From positions 43,981-107,980 of the forward strand of contig JADNRV010000174.1 in assembly GCA_015499995.1 (NCBI GenBank): 64,000 nt of DNA, read 5' to 3'. Source of the stretch: Flammula alnicola. Its lineage: Eukaryota; Basidiomycota; Agaricomycetes; Agaricales; Strophariaceae. The notes beneath the pieces were generated by a model. The model saw nothing but the letters and a program-made list of their open reading frames with translations, was not told the origin of the DNA and did not search any database. Position numbers and translations under genes: made by a program. Below, piece after piece: positions 1-11,899 of the stretch (position 1 is the stretch's first letter; each line of letters opens with the position of its first letter).

Positions 1-2686
1 TGAAAGACGAGATCATTTTGGTCGAGTCAGTTGTCAACGACAAATCACTCGATATCTTTTCGATTCATGAATGGAGTGCACGACGTCTCGTCCTGGATCC
101 CTCGTAAGTAATCGTGTTCCCTTGAATGCCTCTTATTTAACTGAATATGTGATAGAGCAGCCGAAGGAGAGTATGGCCCTGAGATCGCGTCGCGATTGAA
201 GCTATCAAAAGACGGAAAATATATTTTGTGGCCACAACCAACCGACGACCCCGAGGATCCTCAAAATGTGAGTTCACAAGTCACTCAAGCTGTCTGTTTT
301 GGCCTCTATTGATGCATAGATCCAAGTGGAGGAACGGAAAGAAACATTTTCAACTATTTATTATTATCATGGCCTCCATCGTGGCAGACTTTGACGTTGG
401 AATAGGTACTGAGCACTGAGACCTTCATGATGTGCATTTCGAAGCTGATTAATGACCCAGGTATTCCATCTACGTTCGCCCTTGCGAAACAATTTCACAC
501 AACAACCGCAAGGATTAATGACTTGCCAGCAAGGTAAGACCCACAGTGAGTTATTTCTTCGACTCTCCCTGATTGTTTTCTTCCTTTACATGAAGCTGGA
601 GTGTCTTTCTTATAGGTAAATGATTTCATTTCAGACTAGTTACTGTTTCTCAAGCTCTTTCATAGGCTGGGGAGGCATTTTCTTCGTCATGCTTATGAGA
701 CGATACGGCCGACTCGCGACGCTCTTCTGGACACAGGTGAGAGTGTGCTACCGCTTTCTTTCGGCGGACTTTGTTTTGATCAGAACATGCAAGTTAATTG
801 CTTTGGGCTTCCTCGTTGGTGCCACTTTTGCGCCGAATCTCAAGATATTCACGGGTATGCCGTTACTTTGATGTTCCGCGTAGATCGTTCTCTGACATGC
901 TCTTCAGCAATGCGTTGTCTCACGGCATTCTTCGGGTACAGTAGACCCCCTCATCCTCAGTGGATGTTTGAAGCTTATTTCGAAGATTCTGGCTAGGACC
1001 TGTCCCCAAGCTACGGTACAGTTGCAATGTCTGCTACTGGGTTCTCGGAATCTCACTTGTAAGCAGGGGCTATATACAATCACTGACATGTATCCGTCTT
1101 ACCTTCAAGCTAGAATGGTACGTGATCTTTCTTTCCTCTCATTTACAACTATGAATAAGTCCTTGTAAATATAGATTAGTTTCTGGACGATGGGAGTAGT
1201 TTTAGCCCCACACTTATCCCCATTTTTGTTTGGTTTTCTCATAGCTCGGGCTTCTTGGAGGTGGGCATATGTGGCGGGCTGCCTCTATAGCCTCGTGGTG
1301 TTGATTCTCATTATCCTATTCATGGAAGAATCGTAGGTCCTCTAGTCCTATCAAGCGTTGTTTGTCTCAGAACTTTTTGTGCAAGATTCTACATCCGATA
1401 TGCTGATAAACCACATTCTAAACCCCAGCGGGGCTTCGTACCCCGGCTGAAAAGTTTAATCGGCATCACGGGCTTTCGTGATGCCAGAAAAGATCCTTCA
1501 TGGCGAGAAGTACTCTATGCTCCTCTCAAGATTGTTTGGAGACCCCATTTGTTTCTGATACTCTTTTTCGAGGTGAGGGGGAGGAGCGAATACTCATTAA
1601 GGTCGATGATGACAACTTGGTTTTCAGGCTATTCTTTTTGGATTCGGTATTGGAATAAACGTGGGGGTCCCTGCTTTATAAAATTTGCTTTATGTTGACA
1701 TTCGCGTTAGCTAACGAATACTGTATTTCTGCAAGGAGCTCCTCCTTTCGGATTTGGCCTCAATGCGACCGTAGCTTCGGCTATATACGCAACGCCAGTA
1801 GTCAGTATTTCTGTCTCAAGTTTGATGCGACACTTCATTATTTTATAACAAAGGTTGCCGTATTCGTTGGGGAGATACTAGGAAGATATTTGAATGACTG
1901 GATTATGAATCAGTCAATCAAGCGAAACAAAGGAATTTTCGTGGTTGAAGCACGGCTATGGTGCGTTTTCGTAAATCGCGAATTTGGCTTCGAAATCGTT
2001 GTTCATTCTTTTCTAGGGCGTGTTACCTCGGCGTATTCCTGTACATCTGCGGCTTTGTCCTCCTCGGAATTGCTCTACAAGATCATCTTAACAAAGCGGC
2101 AATTATCTTCGGCTGGCTGATCGCTCAGGTAGCTGTTCTTGTGACTACGGTTTCTGTCTGTATGTGCCGTTGTTTTTTCCTTATACCGCTACATCACTGA
2201 CAACATGGTTAATCACATTAAGATGCCTATTGCAATGATTGCTTTCCCCGCGAGCAGGTCAGCATATTTACGTTTTAATTTTAAGAAGTCGTAGAGTGAT
2301 GAAGGATTGATTCTTTGATAGGGTGAAATCAGCGGTTTATTGAACTTATTCAGAACATTGGGAGGTATGTTGTCATGTTCCTTGTATTTGAGCAATAATG
2401 GACGTCGCTATCTAGGCTTTAGTGTTGCCTTTTATCAGGTACAGTGGGCAGAGAAGCACGGCGCGCTTCAGGTCTTGGGGTGTGAGGCTGCGTGAGTAGA
2501 CGATCATCATAGTTTGAGTTAACTAATTGTATTTCAATATTCTTAGAATCGTCGCAGGCGTCTTCTTCCTCATAGTTCCATATCTCCAGTGGAAGGGTCA
2601 GTCATTCCGCGTAAGTAATAGTTGGGCCATCTGTGTGATGGTCTATTGTAACTTGGCTCTTTCAGAATGAATTCTCGACACAGTGA
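1..2686 (+). CDS. MFS transporter, 5' end cut by window
   Basis: Likely a plasma-membrane major facilitator superfamily transporter; the substrate cannot be told. The reading frame is already open at base 1. The cytosolic leader ends in LWPQPTDDPEDPQN, joined by an intron (gtgagttc..ccaag) to WRNGKKHFQLF, the Pro-x-Asn-Trp entry to helix 1 seen in fungal drug/H+ antiporter-type MFS proteins. The first helix follows (IIIMASIVADF). A later exon carries GWGGIFFVMLMRRYGR, the MFS loop 2-3 type Gly/Arg motif. More hydrophobic exons separated by introns of about 50 nt run to the last exon, NEFSTQ and TGA at 2684-2686, joined through gtaagtaa..ttcag. I saw no internal lesion, but not every exon junction was fixed. 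Exon joins are inferred; family assignment is from the motifs. The gene upstream is outside the window. Confidence 0.75.
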
Positions 2687-3718
2687 GATGGGAGGCAGTT
2701 GAGAGGCACTTATTTTGTCTCCTACCGGAGCAAGTTTCAAATGGCAGACGCGTATAAATGGTGGAATCTACACGGTAGTATAATTTAGGAGCTTACTTTT
2801 TGGACATCCTTTCTCGTCTCCTTGGAAAATGGATATGCTGCGGCTGAGAAGCGTCAACTGGGCTGACCCAGTGCCGAAGAAAAATAGGGTTGCAATTTGC
2901 TGTCATTGCCCTGGGCCTCCATCGGGCTGCGGTCCGGAAGTTGACGAGCGCTTGTCGTATGGTGCAGGCTTGGAGGTTGCAGGTTTGATCCCCTTTATGC
3001 CAAGACTGGCAAGTTCTGTTCAAACCCCAAGCCATTGAAAACAAGTACAGTAATAGCTCGCGTGGAGTCAAGCAGTTGTTTAAGCGCCCAAGCTCAAAGT
3101 CAACAATTCTCTTGCTTACAGTGCTCGTTATTCGCTAGAATTTCAAGACTTCGATGTTAACGCGTCGTCGGTTCTCCGTTGTCATTTTCCTCAATAACTT
3201 CGTTTGTTATAACGTCAGGATCCGTTCAAGTCCAATGAGCACTAGTACTGTAAGAGAAGGTGCAGAGGGTAAAGAACATGACGGGCCTCAAATCACCCAA
3301 TTGCTTGTGGACTCTTGCACTTTCAAAGCATTGCACACCCCGTGATATCATATGATCTACCCCAAACGTTAACTAAACGCTCTACTTACTAGTAACAAGG
3401 GAAACTGATTAGGATGTAACATGGCTGTGTCCATGTGCAATTGGACGACCACACACAAAGGCTTGCCGCGTCATGACGCTCATTAAATGATTTTAAAATG
3501 ATTTGATTCCGACCTTCGAGAAGGGATGCTTCCTGCACTACCTCATGCCCACAGTCGACTTAATCTTTTGGTCCGATTTAAAGTAATAAATTCTCGACGT
3601 TAAACGAGTGAGTAGTCCGAAATATATTGGAAGATGCTCGTAATTAATCTCAGGCGTATGTTAGACCATCCACGAGAATATGGTCTGTACGATCAACTAA
3701 AATCATACATCTAAATAT
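2687..3718. other. intergenic, with possible tRNA-derived SINE
   Basis: This is the tail-to-tail gap between the MFS and TAP-like genes. No coding exon was recognised. Around 2930-2995 a stretch resembles the D-arm to T-arm part of a tRNA (GAGCGC at the end of a D-stem-like segment, then GGTTTGATCC as a box-B-like T-loop). The stems do not close into a cloverleaf. The remainder (about 3080-3700) is AT-rich and featureless to me. Confidence 0.4.
2925..3000 (+). repeat. candidate tRNA-derived SINE head
   Basis: A box-A-like segment (AAGTTGACGAGCGC, compare CAGTTGGTAGAGCGC of tRNAs) is followed about 45 bases later by a box-B-like GGTTTGATCC. This spacing fits an RNA polymerase III internal promoter. 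Acceptor and T stems do not pair, so it is not a working tRNA gene. A degenerate tRNA-derived SINE is the best guess. No target-site duplication or tail was identified. Confidence 0.22.
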
Positions 3719-6008
3719 CTATATGAGGCGTTTTCGGACCAGATTCCAGTAAGAGCCACGAAGTGCCTCTGCAACATCACGAAGCGGGCTGCGGGATTGA
3801 ATTTCTTCTCTGGCCGAAACATTGGATGCGACCGGGAACAGGTCTCCGACGACTGGGCAAACAGTTCCTGCAGGAGGTAACGTTCCGTTCTGGAAATACT
3901 GCTTGACATAACCGAGGGTACACTCCGATGGGATCGAGAAAGACGTGTGCTAACGATGTGTTAGAAAGGTGATCGCAGTCGAACAAAAATTTACCTACCC
4001 CAGGCGAGTCTTGGGTTAAGACTACAGAACCGGGAAAGCCCTTTGAGGTCTTCTTGGCACTTGATTAAATGTAAATGTTGTGGGCCCGGAGAGAAAAAAA
4101 GGTTCAGCTTACCCGGCGAGGGGCGTTGCAGGATCTGCGAGACTTATTTTTCAGAAATGTGTTTCATCAGAGGTCAGCGAGCGCACGTACCAGCGGTATT
4201 TCCGATCAACAATAACGGAAAACTCGTGTTGCCCTCAATTGGACCTTTGAGCGTGATTAGAAAGTTAGCTTAGAATTGTTATGAAGCAAGTACCTTTGAA
4301 ATTGTTTGGGTGTATCCGCCATCCTCTATCGCACTGGTGAGTAGACTGAAGACGCTGAGAGACAGGTGACTTACGAGCACATGGTGCGTATGCCGACAAC
4401 AACATCGGAGAAGCTCGAGAGATTGCTGATCGTTTGAGCATATTTCCCCAGCGTAGCCGCATCGTCAGCTACTTTCTCTCCATCGCCGCAAGCGATTGCG
4501 GCAAGAGCTTCGCTACCGAGAGCGGAAGAAAGTTGGTCTAGCAAACTTCCATTCCCTGTCTGGAGAGCAGCTAGGCCTTGAGCTAGGGGCGAGAATGAGC
4601 TATAGGGGGTATAAAGCGAATTGAAGATGGCGCTTTTCAACACGGCATGATCAACAATCCCATATTCCGGCAGGGAAGGAGAATATGCCACAGCAGGCTG
4701 AGCGATAACCTTGCTATAGAGGGCGTCGAGATTGCGGCTGATGGCGGCAGGGCTGGTATCATAGAAGCCACAGGCTTGAGGACCGGCTTTAAAACAGCCT
4801 TGGAAGAACTCTTGAAGAACTTTATCGGTATCGAGAGATTGGTTCGCCCAGTTAGCTAGATATATGAAGTCAGAAACCTTAGAAGCATATCGCAGGATAT
4901 ACGATGCTTACTGGAGTAGTATCCCTCCATATCAAGGACGCCTATCGAATTAGTATTCGTTAGCAGAATGATCATGACAGGCAGGAATGATCTAACCGTC
5001 AATTACCAAACGCTCAACCTTGTCCTGTGCGAGGAGGGGAATGAAGAGCAGTTGCGGGAAGAATTTAGGATGTAAATACCTACCGGGAACATGGAAGCAA
5101 ATGTTGCCCCAAGAACGGTTCCGTATCTGGATTCAAGAGCTTAATGAGTCTTCGAAAATGCAGAAAGCAATAAAAACGCACGAAACACCCCAGTATCTAA
5201 GCTGCGTCTGACCATGAGCCTCAACAATACGCAACATATCTCGAGCCACGTTATCGGTAGTAACGTGCGCCAAAAATCCATCATCGCGATCTTGTGCCAA
5301 GTGGCCCATGACTTGGAAATGTGCCCATTGGCTGGGAAGCACAGTTGGAGTGGCAGTAGCATCCGTAGCATCCGGACCCAAGTCAAAGGTTGCCCGTTCC
5401 ACGTCAGTCTCGAAGAAGGATATGAGAGGAACTGAGTTTTGTACGCCTATATGACACCTGAAGTTCAAATTTGAATAAACGGAGTAGGTGGAGTTGGCTT
5501 ACCTCGAGGATCGAAGCCGACAACGTCGAATTCTGGGCCGACAACGGTGGCCATTTGAGTGCCCAGCTCACTTAATGCCTCGACTCCGCTGCCTCCTGGA
5601 CCTCCTGGATTGATCAGGATGGGCCCTCGGTAGCTGGAGGTTCCGTTCAATGGAGAAGGAATACGAGCCAGCGCAAGAGTAACCGATCCTGCATTGGGAT
5701 TAGAATAGTTCAAAGGAACCTAAAAGCAATAAGGTCTTGTTGACGAATAAAAAAACAGGAGAAGTGTTAGGACTAACGGTTAAGCGTGTGCACTGCATAG
5801 GCGACGAGTAGCACTCGACCCATGAGAGGTTACTGCTCGCTGGAATCTGAGAGGGTAGAAAAGGTTTCAGACACTCTTCGAACACAGATTCGGATAAAGA
5901 AACACTTACAGATGTCCAGTTGAAATTGGCTTGAGCGAAGGCTTGAGATCTGGATAATAACAATAAACAGATGAGTGCGCTCTGCGCTTTCATGAAGGAG
6001 CGATGCAT
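3719..6008 (-). CDS. secreted TAP-like alpha/beta hydrolase (peptidase)
   Basis: Predicted extracellular alpha/beta hydrolase of the tripeptidyl/prolyl aminopeptidase-like family, releasing short peptides from protein N-termini. The start at 6008 gives a signal peptide (MHRSFMKAQSALICLLLL..AFAQA). The next exon has the family leader VPLNYSNPNAGSVTLALARI and the oxyanion motif LINPGGPGGSG, then VVGFDPRG. The nucleophile elbow is split by an intron: GVS joined to YGTVLGATFASMFP gives G-V-S-Y-G with Ser as nucleophile. ERLVIDGVLDMEGYY follows. The C-terminal TAP-like part contains LLLIGNTA near the expected catalytic Asp region and SPG joined to HTSFSIP, whose His fits the catalytic base. Translation ends RKRLI-stop at 3719. 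Introns are about 50 nt. All catalytic regions are readable, so the gene looks functional. Alternative start: the second Met, six residues in. Confidence 0.82.
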
Positions 6009-6428
6009 CCTGGAAGAAAAGACAGACTCAGAGAAGGGAAAGTACGGAGAAACACTCGCAACAGAAATTCAGTCTTAAATACATTTTACTTGGAGCGTGC
6101 ATTGGAGATATGACCGACCACTATAAGTCTCAAGAAAACCTGCGGAGGAGGCTGCGTCAATGTTGCATGGGTGATAACTGCGGCTGAGGTGCCAGGTAAA
6201 ATTTGGGCCCTCTGTACGCGAGAAATACATATTAGCTTCCAAGGTATCATAAAAGACCAGTCACACGAACCAGGGTCCAGAATCGGCGCGACACTCCACT
6301 AGAATATGATCTGATCAGATCCGGAAAACCGTAGTGTAATCAGTATTCATTAGAGAATCTATAAACAACAAGAGTTATATGTAAGATGAGACGAAAAGCA
6401 TCGATAGGGCGAGGATTTCGGCTGCGGT
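6009..6428. other. intergenic, presumed promoter of the TAP-like gene
   Basis: A 420-bp gap between two minus-strand genes. It should hold the promoter of the TAP-like gene and the 3' end of the next gene. No clear TATA box or repeat was recognised. Confidence 0.4.
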
Positions 6429-7660
6429 TTAGACAAGGTTTAGAGATGGATCCTTGATGTGTGCAAAACGCAGCAATTGTTGGCTTGCCGGCGGCATCTC
6501 AACCGCAGCCCGTTCTTCTATCTGAAAGAAAGGGTATTGATTAAGATCATCACGCGAACGACAAGTTTTCGGCTTTAGATCCGAAATGAGGCAAATGAAC
6601 CTGTGTATATTTCCCCATCGAGATTTCAGAGTCGTCATCGGATGCATCAGCTGGGGCGGTTTCATCTATGCGATACATCGTCATACCTAAGGGTACTCGC
6701 ACTCGTCATTCGTGGAAGAAAGCGACGAACTGGAAGATGACTGCGCGATTTCCTGGCTCTCTCATGCCCTCAGGTTCCAGGGTTGGCAGAGCGATAATCC
6801 GACAAGTAACTTTATGCACGATGAATCCAGTGCGTTACAGGACGATCCTAGGTCGAAACGTCCGGGTACTAAGGAGGTTGAAGGTCTTCTTTCAATTGGA
6901 GGCACGAAGCTGCAGAATGTATATGTCAATCATGGAAATCGGATTTGGAAAGGAAACACAGAGAGAAAGGCGGTTAAGCGACGAAATGGGAACGAAAGAA
7001 TCGCATGATCTCGGGAATGAAAAAGGACCCGGAAAAGACCATATGGGAGAAGAGAGCGAAGGTGCGCATCGAAATATCAATGAATTGGCGAATGAGAGTG
7101 AAGGTTGAGTACGCGGCTTTCTTCTACTGCGAAAGAGGAAGGCCACACCGCAGAATGACGGTTGCAATGAAAACTGAAATGAACGCAAAGGACCAACAAC
7201 CCATAGGCTAGTGCGGCGCGGAAAAGCGAAAAGAAACCAAGGAACGTACCAGAAAAGAGCAAAGACCTGACAATGGACTAGAGTAGCTACAAATAGAGTC
7301 AGCGTAAAATTATCTGAGCTATGAGAGTACGCACATTTTTAGGCCCAGCAAGACGACATTCCGATCTACGGTATGGCTCGACGTACGTCAGGAAGTACTC
7401 TGACTCTTCTGTAGTGGCAAAGGCGATTTGGATGCAGATTCGCTGGATATGGAGAGGCGAGCGAGACTCTGGGGAATATAGCCTGTCTTTTTTGTTGGCT
7501 TTACATGTTATAGATAGCTCATATCTGAATAAAAAGTGGATCAAAACGCAAAACAGAGTAACAAGGAAAGAGGGAGACACATACCACGGAGAATCTCGGT
7601 CGAAAAACGGAACATGTGTACAAGAACTCTGCTTTCGAGGTGGTCGTGGACATTAGACAT
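6429..7660 (-). CDS. hypothetical multi-exon protein, function unknown
   Basis: I do not recognise this gene. The likely first exon starts at 7660 (MSNVHDHLESRVLVHMFR..) and joins, via an intron starting gtatgtgt, an exon reading DRLYSPESRSPLHIQRICIQ and EESEYFLTYVEPYRRSECRL. A hydrophobic stretch around 7130-7200 could be a membrane helix. The last two exons are well supported: DETAPADASDDDSEISMGKYTQ (acidic) spliced through gttcattt..tttcag to IEERAAVEMPPASQQLLRFA, ending at a TAA at 6429-6431. The middle (about 6700-7200) has several possible splice choices and I could not settle the frame. It may be a small membrane protein or a partly decayed gene. End points are moderately supported; the internal structure is not. 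Confidence 0.4.
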
Positions 7661-8619
7661 TTCAAATGCTCAATGAGGTGTTGAGAAGATATCTAGAACG
7701 GATGTTGACAACACATTGCATGAATGACATTGATCGAATTGAGGTTTGATTCTGTCGTTAGCTGCGCTCATAGCAGTTGTGGGCGTGTAGGGTGTGAATT
7801 CGGAAAGAAACGAACCTATATAGCCAGGCCATGGCGAGGTGTAAGTACTGAAGTGCCAGCAGAGCTCGAGGGAACGAAAAGAGGAAGATCGGCGATTTCC
7901 GGTGCAACTTGATTGGATGGCAAATCCTGAACTCCGCTCCGTCTCGTCCTTTCCGCTCCAGCACAATCGCAAGCGGTGCTTTCGGTTTTATGTGCAGTGC
8001 TATGCTCAATGTAACATTGAAGTCGACACGAAGACGGGTTCAGAACGACCATATGTCCCACTGGGACGCGTCGAATGGTGAATTGGTTTCTGGCGGGCGA
8101 GCCGCGTTGGATATTGGGAAGGCACGGTACTCTATCGTCGATAGTAGACAGACCCGCCAGGCTCCAGTAGGCCGAGCCAGCGGCAATTCTGAGTTCGCAA
8201 TTACCCCTTTCGTTACCGACAACGATATCCATACAGGCCGTTGGTGACCTCGGCTGGCTAGGTAACCAAGTGGCGTCAGTTTGAGGCATATCGCACGCAC
8301 TGGAGATCTTGGAGTAGAAGAGCCCCTCCTTAGGCCTTAGGATTGACAGGGATGCCGGTAGGTGCAGCTGTGGGGGGGGGGCTCATAGGTGGGGTGTGGT
8401 AGGGTTCAAGAGACACGATCGGAATTCGACTTGAACTTGGAGGACACGTGTTGCATCATATGGGCGGCAGAATCTGTTTGAGCGAAGTACAATGTCCAGC
8501 ATGTACTATGTAGTAAAATATGTAGAGGTCGGCAGTTTATAACAGTCAGCTAAACAATTCCCTTCCTTCTCCATTCTTGCAATACAAGGTGCGACCAGAC
8601 TCTCGAGGAACGGGAAGAA
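7661..8619. other. intergenic; no supported gene
   Basis: Open frames exist on both strands around 7816-8289, but they overlap in opposite directions, lack splice-supported extensions and match nothing I know. A short G-run lies near 8370-8380. The stretch probably holds the promoter of the 6429-7660 gene and the 3' flank of the GMC gene. Confidence 0.35.
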
Positions 8620-11255
8620 TCACTTTCTTAAGAGGTCGGCTGCCTGTTATGCGAGAGCACTTGTAAGGTTACTCGAATTGCTGTCAGGAATGAACCATAC
8701 CTTCTCGCCTATAGCGTATGCGACAGATTGAACGTGGCAGGATAGTTCCTAGTTACAAAATAAATATATATCCGTGAACGAATAATAAGCAAAGTGCAGG
8801 TTTGAATACCATTGGAAGAATAGAAGCATCAACCTGTACAGCAGATAACATTTAGCCAACCCAGCAGATAGATATAGATAAAGCGCCCGCTAGTACTCAC
8901 GACGCGTAGGTTAGTCGTCCCATAGACTTTGAGTTCACTGTCGACAACGCCTCCGTCATCACGTGGGAGCATTGCCGCTGTTCCGACAGGATGAAAGACA
9001 GGCCCGCAGTTTTCTTTCACATACTGCCTTAGTTTCTCTTCGTCCCCTACCACCTCAGGCCCAGGAAGCACATAGGAACGCACAATACCGGCCATTGGGG
9101 GCGTCGCAATGAGCTTCATCGTAAACTTGGTAATGTGGACTAGGAGATCAAGGTCAGCTTCGTTGCCGTAGTAGTTTGGGTCGATGAGAGGCGGTGTAAG
9201 AGGATCGGAGGAGCCGATATGGACCGTTCCGCGCGAGAGTGGGTGCATAACGGCGCTGACGAGGGTGGTATATCTCTTTCCTGGGACAGGGACAGAACTA
9301 GGAAGTGGCTGATGCCCGATATAGTTTAGGATCCTGATAAGATAGAGGTTAAGCGCAAAAACGACATCAAGAGCGTGCATGCTACCGACTCACTCTGCTT
9401 GGGCAAGATGATCCTGCGTCAGCCAGCTTTTTTGTAACTCGTATTGTTTCTGGAGGCCACTTGCAAGAGCTGGCGATGTCTGGGCTTCCAAGTGATTAGT
9501 TGAATGCACGTCGGCCTTCTCTTGCCAAGCACGAATATCTTCTGGGGTGCCCAAATCTTTACTGGAAAGGAAAATGAAACCTGGGGCATGAACTGAAGAT
9601 AGCAGTCCTTTTTGCTTCTTGCTAGTGTACAAAGTCAAAGTAAACGCATTGGTCATCGAGACGTGAAGGATATCAAACTTACTAAAGTTCTTGCTGTTTC
9701 GCGAGCTCTTCAGGATCGGAAAGCACGTCCATCGTCTCGAACTTGGGATCTATCTCGATAATAGATGCAACACAAACATGATCCTCTGACTCTCTGGATC
9801 AGAGAAAAGATTCGCTTAATTTTGCTGCGGTACTCACGGAGATTCTCGCCCACACCGGGAAGGTTGATTATGGGTGTAATACCCTGTACTTGTAGGATCT
9901 TGCTATTCCCGATCCCCGAAAGCTCCAATAACTGAGGCGTTTGGAAAGCTCCTGGAATTGGGAATAAGAGATGGTCAATAGTGATGTACGTTACGTTCAA
10001 GTACTACCCACCAGCAGACAAGATTATGTCCCTCTTAACTCCTTCTACAACCTGCCGTGCGCCCTGATGGGTGAATTCCACAGCGGTGGCGGTCTGCAGC
10101 CCGTTATCCCCTTTCCCAAAAATGATCTGTATAAACGACGAGCGATGAGTGATTGAACACGTTTACGATATCTTGGACGCCGTACTTTGGTGACTTGAGA
10201 ATGTATAAGAACCAAGAGGTTAGGGCGACTGGCGTTAGGTTCATAATAATCGGGGGCAGCGTACGAGCGCTTGGCAGTACGGGGGTCTACTGACGTAAAC
10301 GACGACATTGAACCGACATTGGTGCCGTTAGCCTGTGGAGCGAAAGCGCCTCGTAAGTTGATTAAAAATAAATGAAGATGAGCAACTAATTAACCATCTC
10401 GGGATTTCTTGGAATGCCAAGCGCTTTGGCAGCATCAAACAGTAGGGCATGCTGTTCCGTAAACATTGTAGGGAATGACTTCTTGATTGGTCCTATATGA
10501 CATGTCGAGAATCGGTGAAAGCGGCTTCAGCTGCGTTTACGAGACCTTACCAGTCGTTCCGTGGAAAGCAGGATCCGGTTTGGCCGCATATCTCTCCTCA
10601 TCAAAGGCTGAGAGGTTGCTGGGAAACGTAGTTTCGCTCTGGAAAATACTGCTCAGCAAATATGACGGAGTTCTGACCGGGAAATTGAATACCTTTTTCA
10701 TGTACCCGAGCAGGGATTCCCAGTTCCAGCCTACATTTCCAAGCCCCTCAAGGGCGTCAAATTCCTCTCTGGAGGGACGAGACATTCCTAAGAAATTGTT
10801 CTCGAGAGATTTCAGGGATTCATGGGAGCTGAGATGCGGGCAATGAAATCTACCAAAGAGGATCCCCCTAATCCCTTTCCACGCGGTTGGAGGACAGGTC
10901 GACCGCCGGCTCGGGCTTGGGGGACAGAGATGAATGTCCAATCATAGGCCGGGTTCGCAATAGTTCTTCCCATGAATCCTAGAAAGAAAACACATAAATT
11001 ATACGTTTAGCTCAAATATTTCGAACTGCGTACCTGGGACATTGATTTCGGGAACGTTGTTGTCGTGTCCCCCGGCTTCGATCACGCCTACGACGACATC
11101 TTTATCTTCACTGAGTCTGATAGAATTGTCAGCGCGATGCAGACGCGATTTGGACTTCAATACCTCGCAGCGAGCGTGAGACCGGCAGTACCGCCGCCTA
11201 GGATAAGATAATCGAATTTAGTTGCTTTGAATTGCTCGACGGATACAATAGGCAT
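8620..11255 (-). CDS. GMC oxidoreductase (aryl-alcohol/glucose oxidase-like)
   Basis: FAD flavoenzyme of the glucose-methanol-choline family, oxidising an alcohol or sugar and passing electrons to O2 or a quinone; in these fungi often linked to lignocellulose attack. The start at 11255 gives [20 protein letters not shown], then the Rossmann motif GGGTAG and the ribose-binding acid in [11 protein letters not shown] signature 1 reads [10 protein letters not shown], with a well-formed intron directly after SSL. Signature 2 reads [15 protein letters not shown]. The catalytic His is in [11 protein letters not shown]. After two short introns, VVDASILPM and [16 protein letters not shown] supply the second active-site His/Asn position. 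Stop at 8620. No clear signal peptide, so possibly intracellular or exported unconventionally; a short unrecognised leader exon cannot be excluded. All key residues are present. Exact substrate is not predictable. Confidence 0.87.
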
Positions 11256-11899
11256 GGTTGAAATGAAGAAAGTTGGGGCTTACATGGGGTCAAAAGAGGA
11301 GGATATAAATATTAAATGACAGCCTATGTGGGCCGTGTGCATGACTCTGACCACAAATGGCATGCTTCGTAATACGTTATACCAGATTTAGGTCGCAAGT
11401 CAGCCCTCTTCCAGTCTCACGTCAGCTCGCGCGGGACCTTGCGGGAATATCTCCCAGAGGGCCGCCCACAATGAATCTGAATGACAAAACGCCGACCCTG
11501 CGAGGGGCCCCAGGCCGGCCGCTTCTGTTCTAAAACCTTTTACACGCCTTCCAATATCATGAGAACCAAAGATTACGGAACCTGACTTTAGGGAGAGCAG
11601 CAAGGCAAGGCGGCGTGCGAGTAGTTCCTGATACTGTTCGTCAAAGAGATGCAACAATGCAGCAGCATGGACTGCTGCGGCCCGCTTCATGGCAGTTAGC
11701 CATCGACTCTGAGACTCTGAGTTGGCTTGGCTCCGAGGTTCGCGTCGAGGCACTGTCTGCGGAGCCTGCGGAAGTGTCTGATAAAGGCGCAACAGTCATC
11801 GTAACCGTAGTCGTCGACTTCCTGGAGTAGTATCAAGACCTGTGCTACATCCTACGCAGGCAGCTTCAGAGACCTTGAAGACCACACCATATAATCATA
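11256..11899. other. GMC promoter and edge of repeat block
   Basis: The first 150 bp should be the GMC promoter. From about 11400 the sequence resembles 24430-24660 (shared stretch around GCAGTTAGCCATCGACT), marking the edge of the repeated block. A 130-codon minus-strand frame at 11400-11792 is open, but it lies in repeat sequence and I do not support it as a gene. Confidence 0.4.

Noticed and set aside
7816..8289. 157-codon minus-strand open frame
   Set aside because: No motif or splice support, and other frames overlap on the opposite strand; not enough to call a gene.
11400..11792. 130-codon minus-strand frame next to the GMC gene
   Set aside because: It lies in the repeated block; its counterpart near 24.4-24.6 kb is not open in the same frame.
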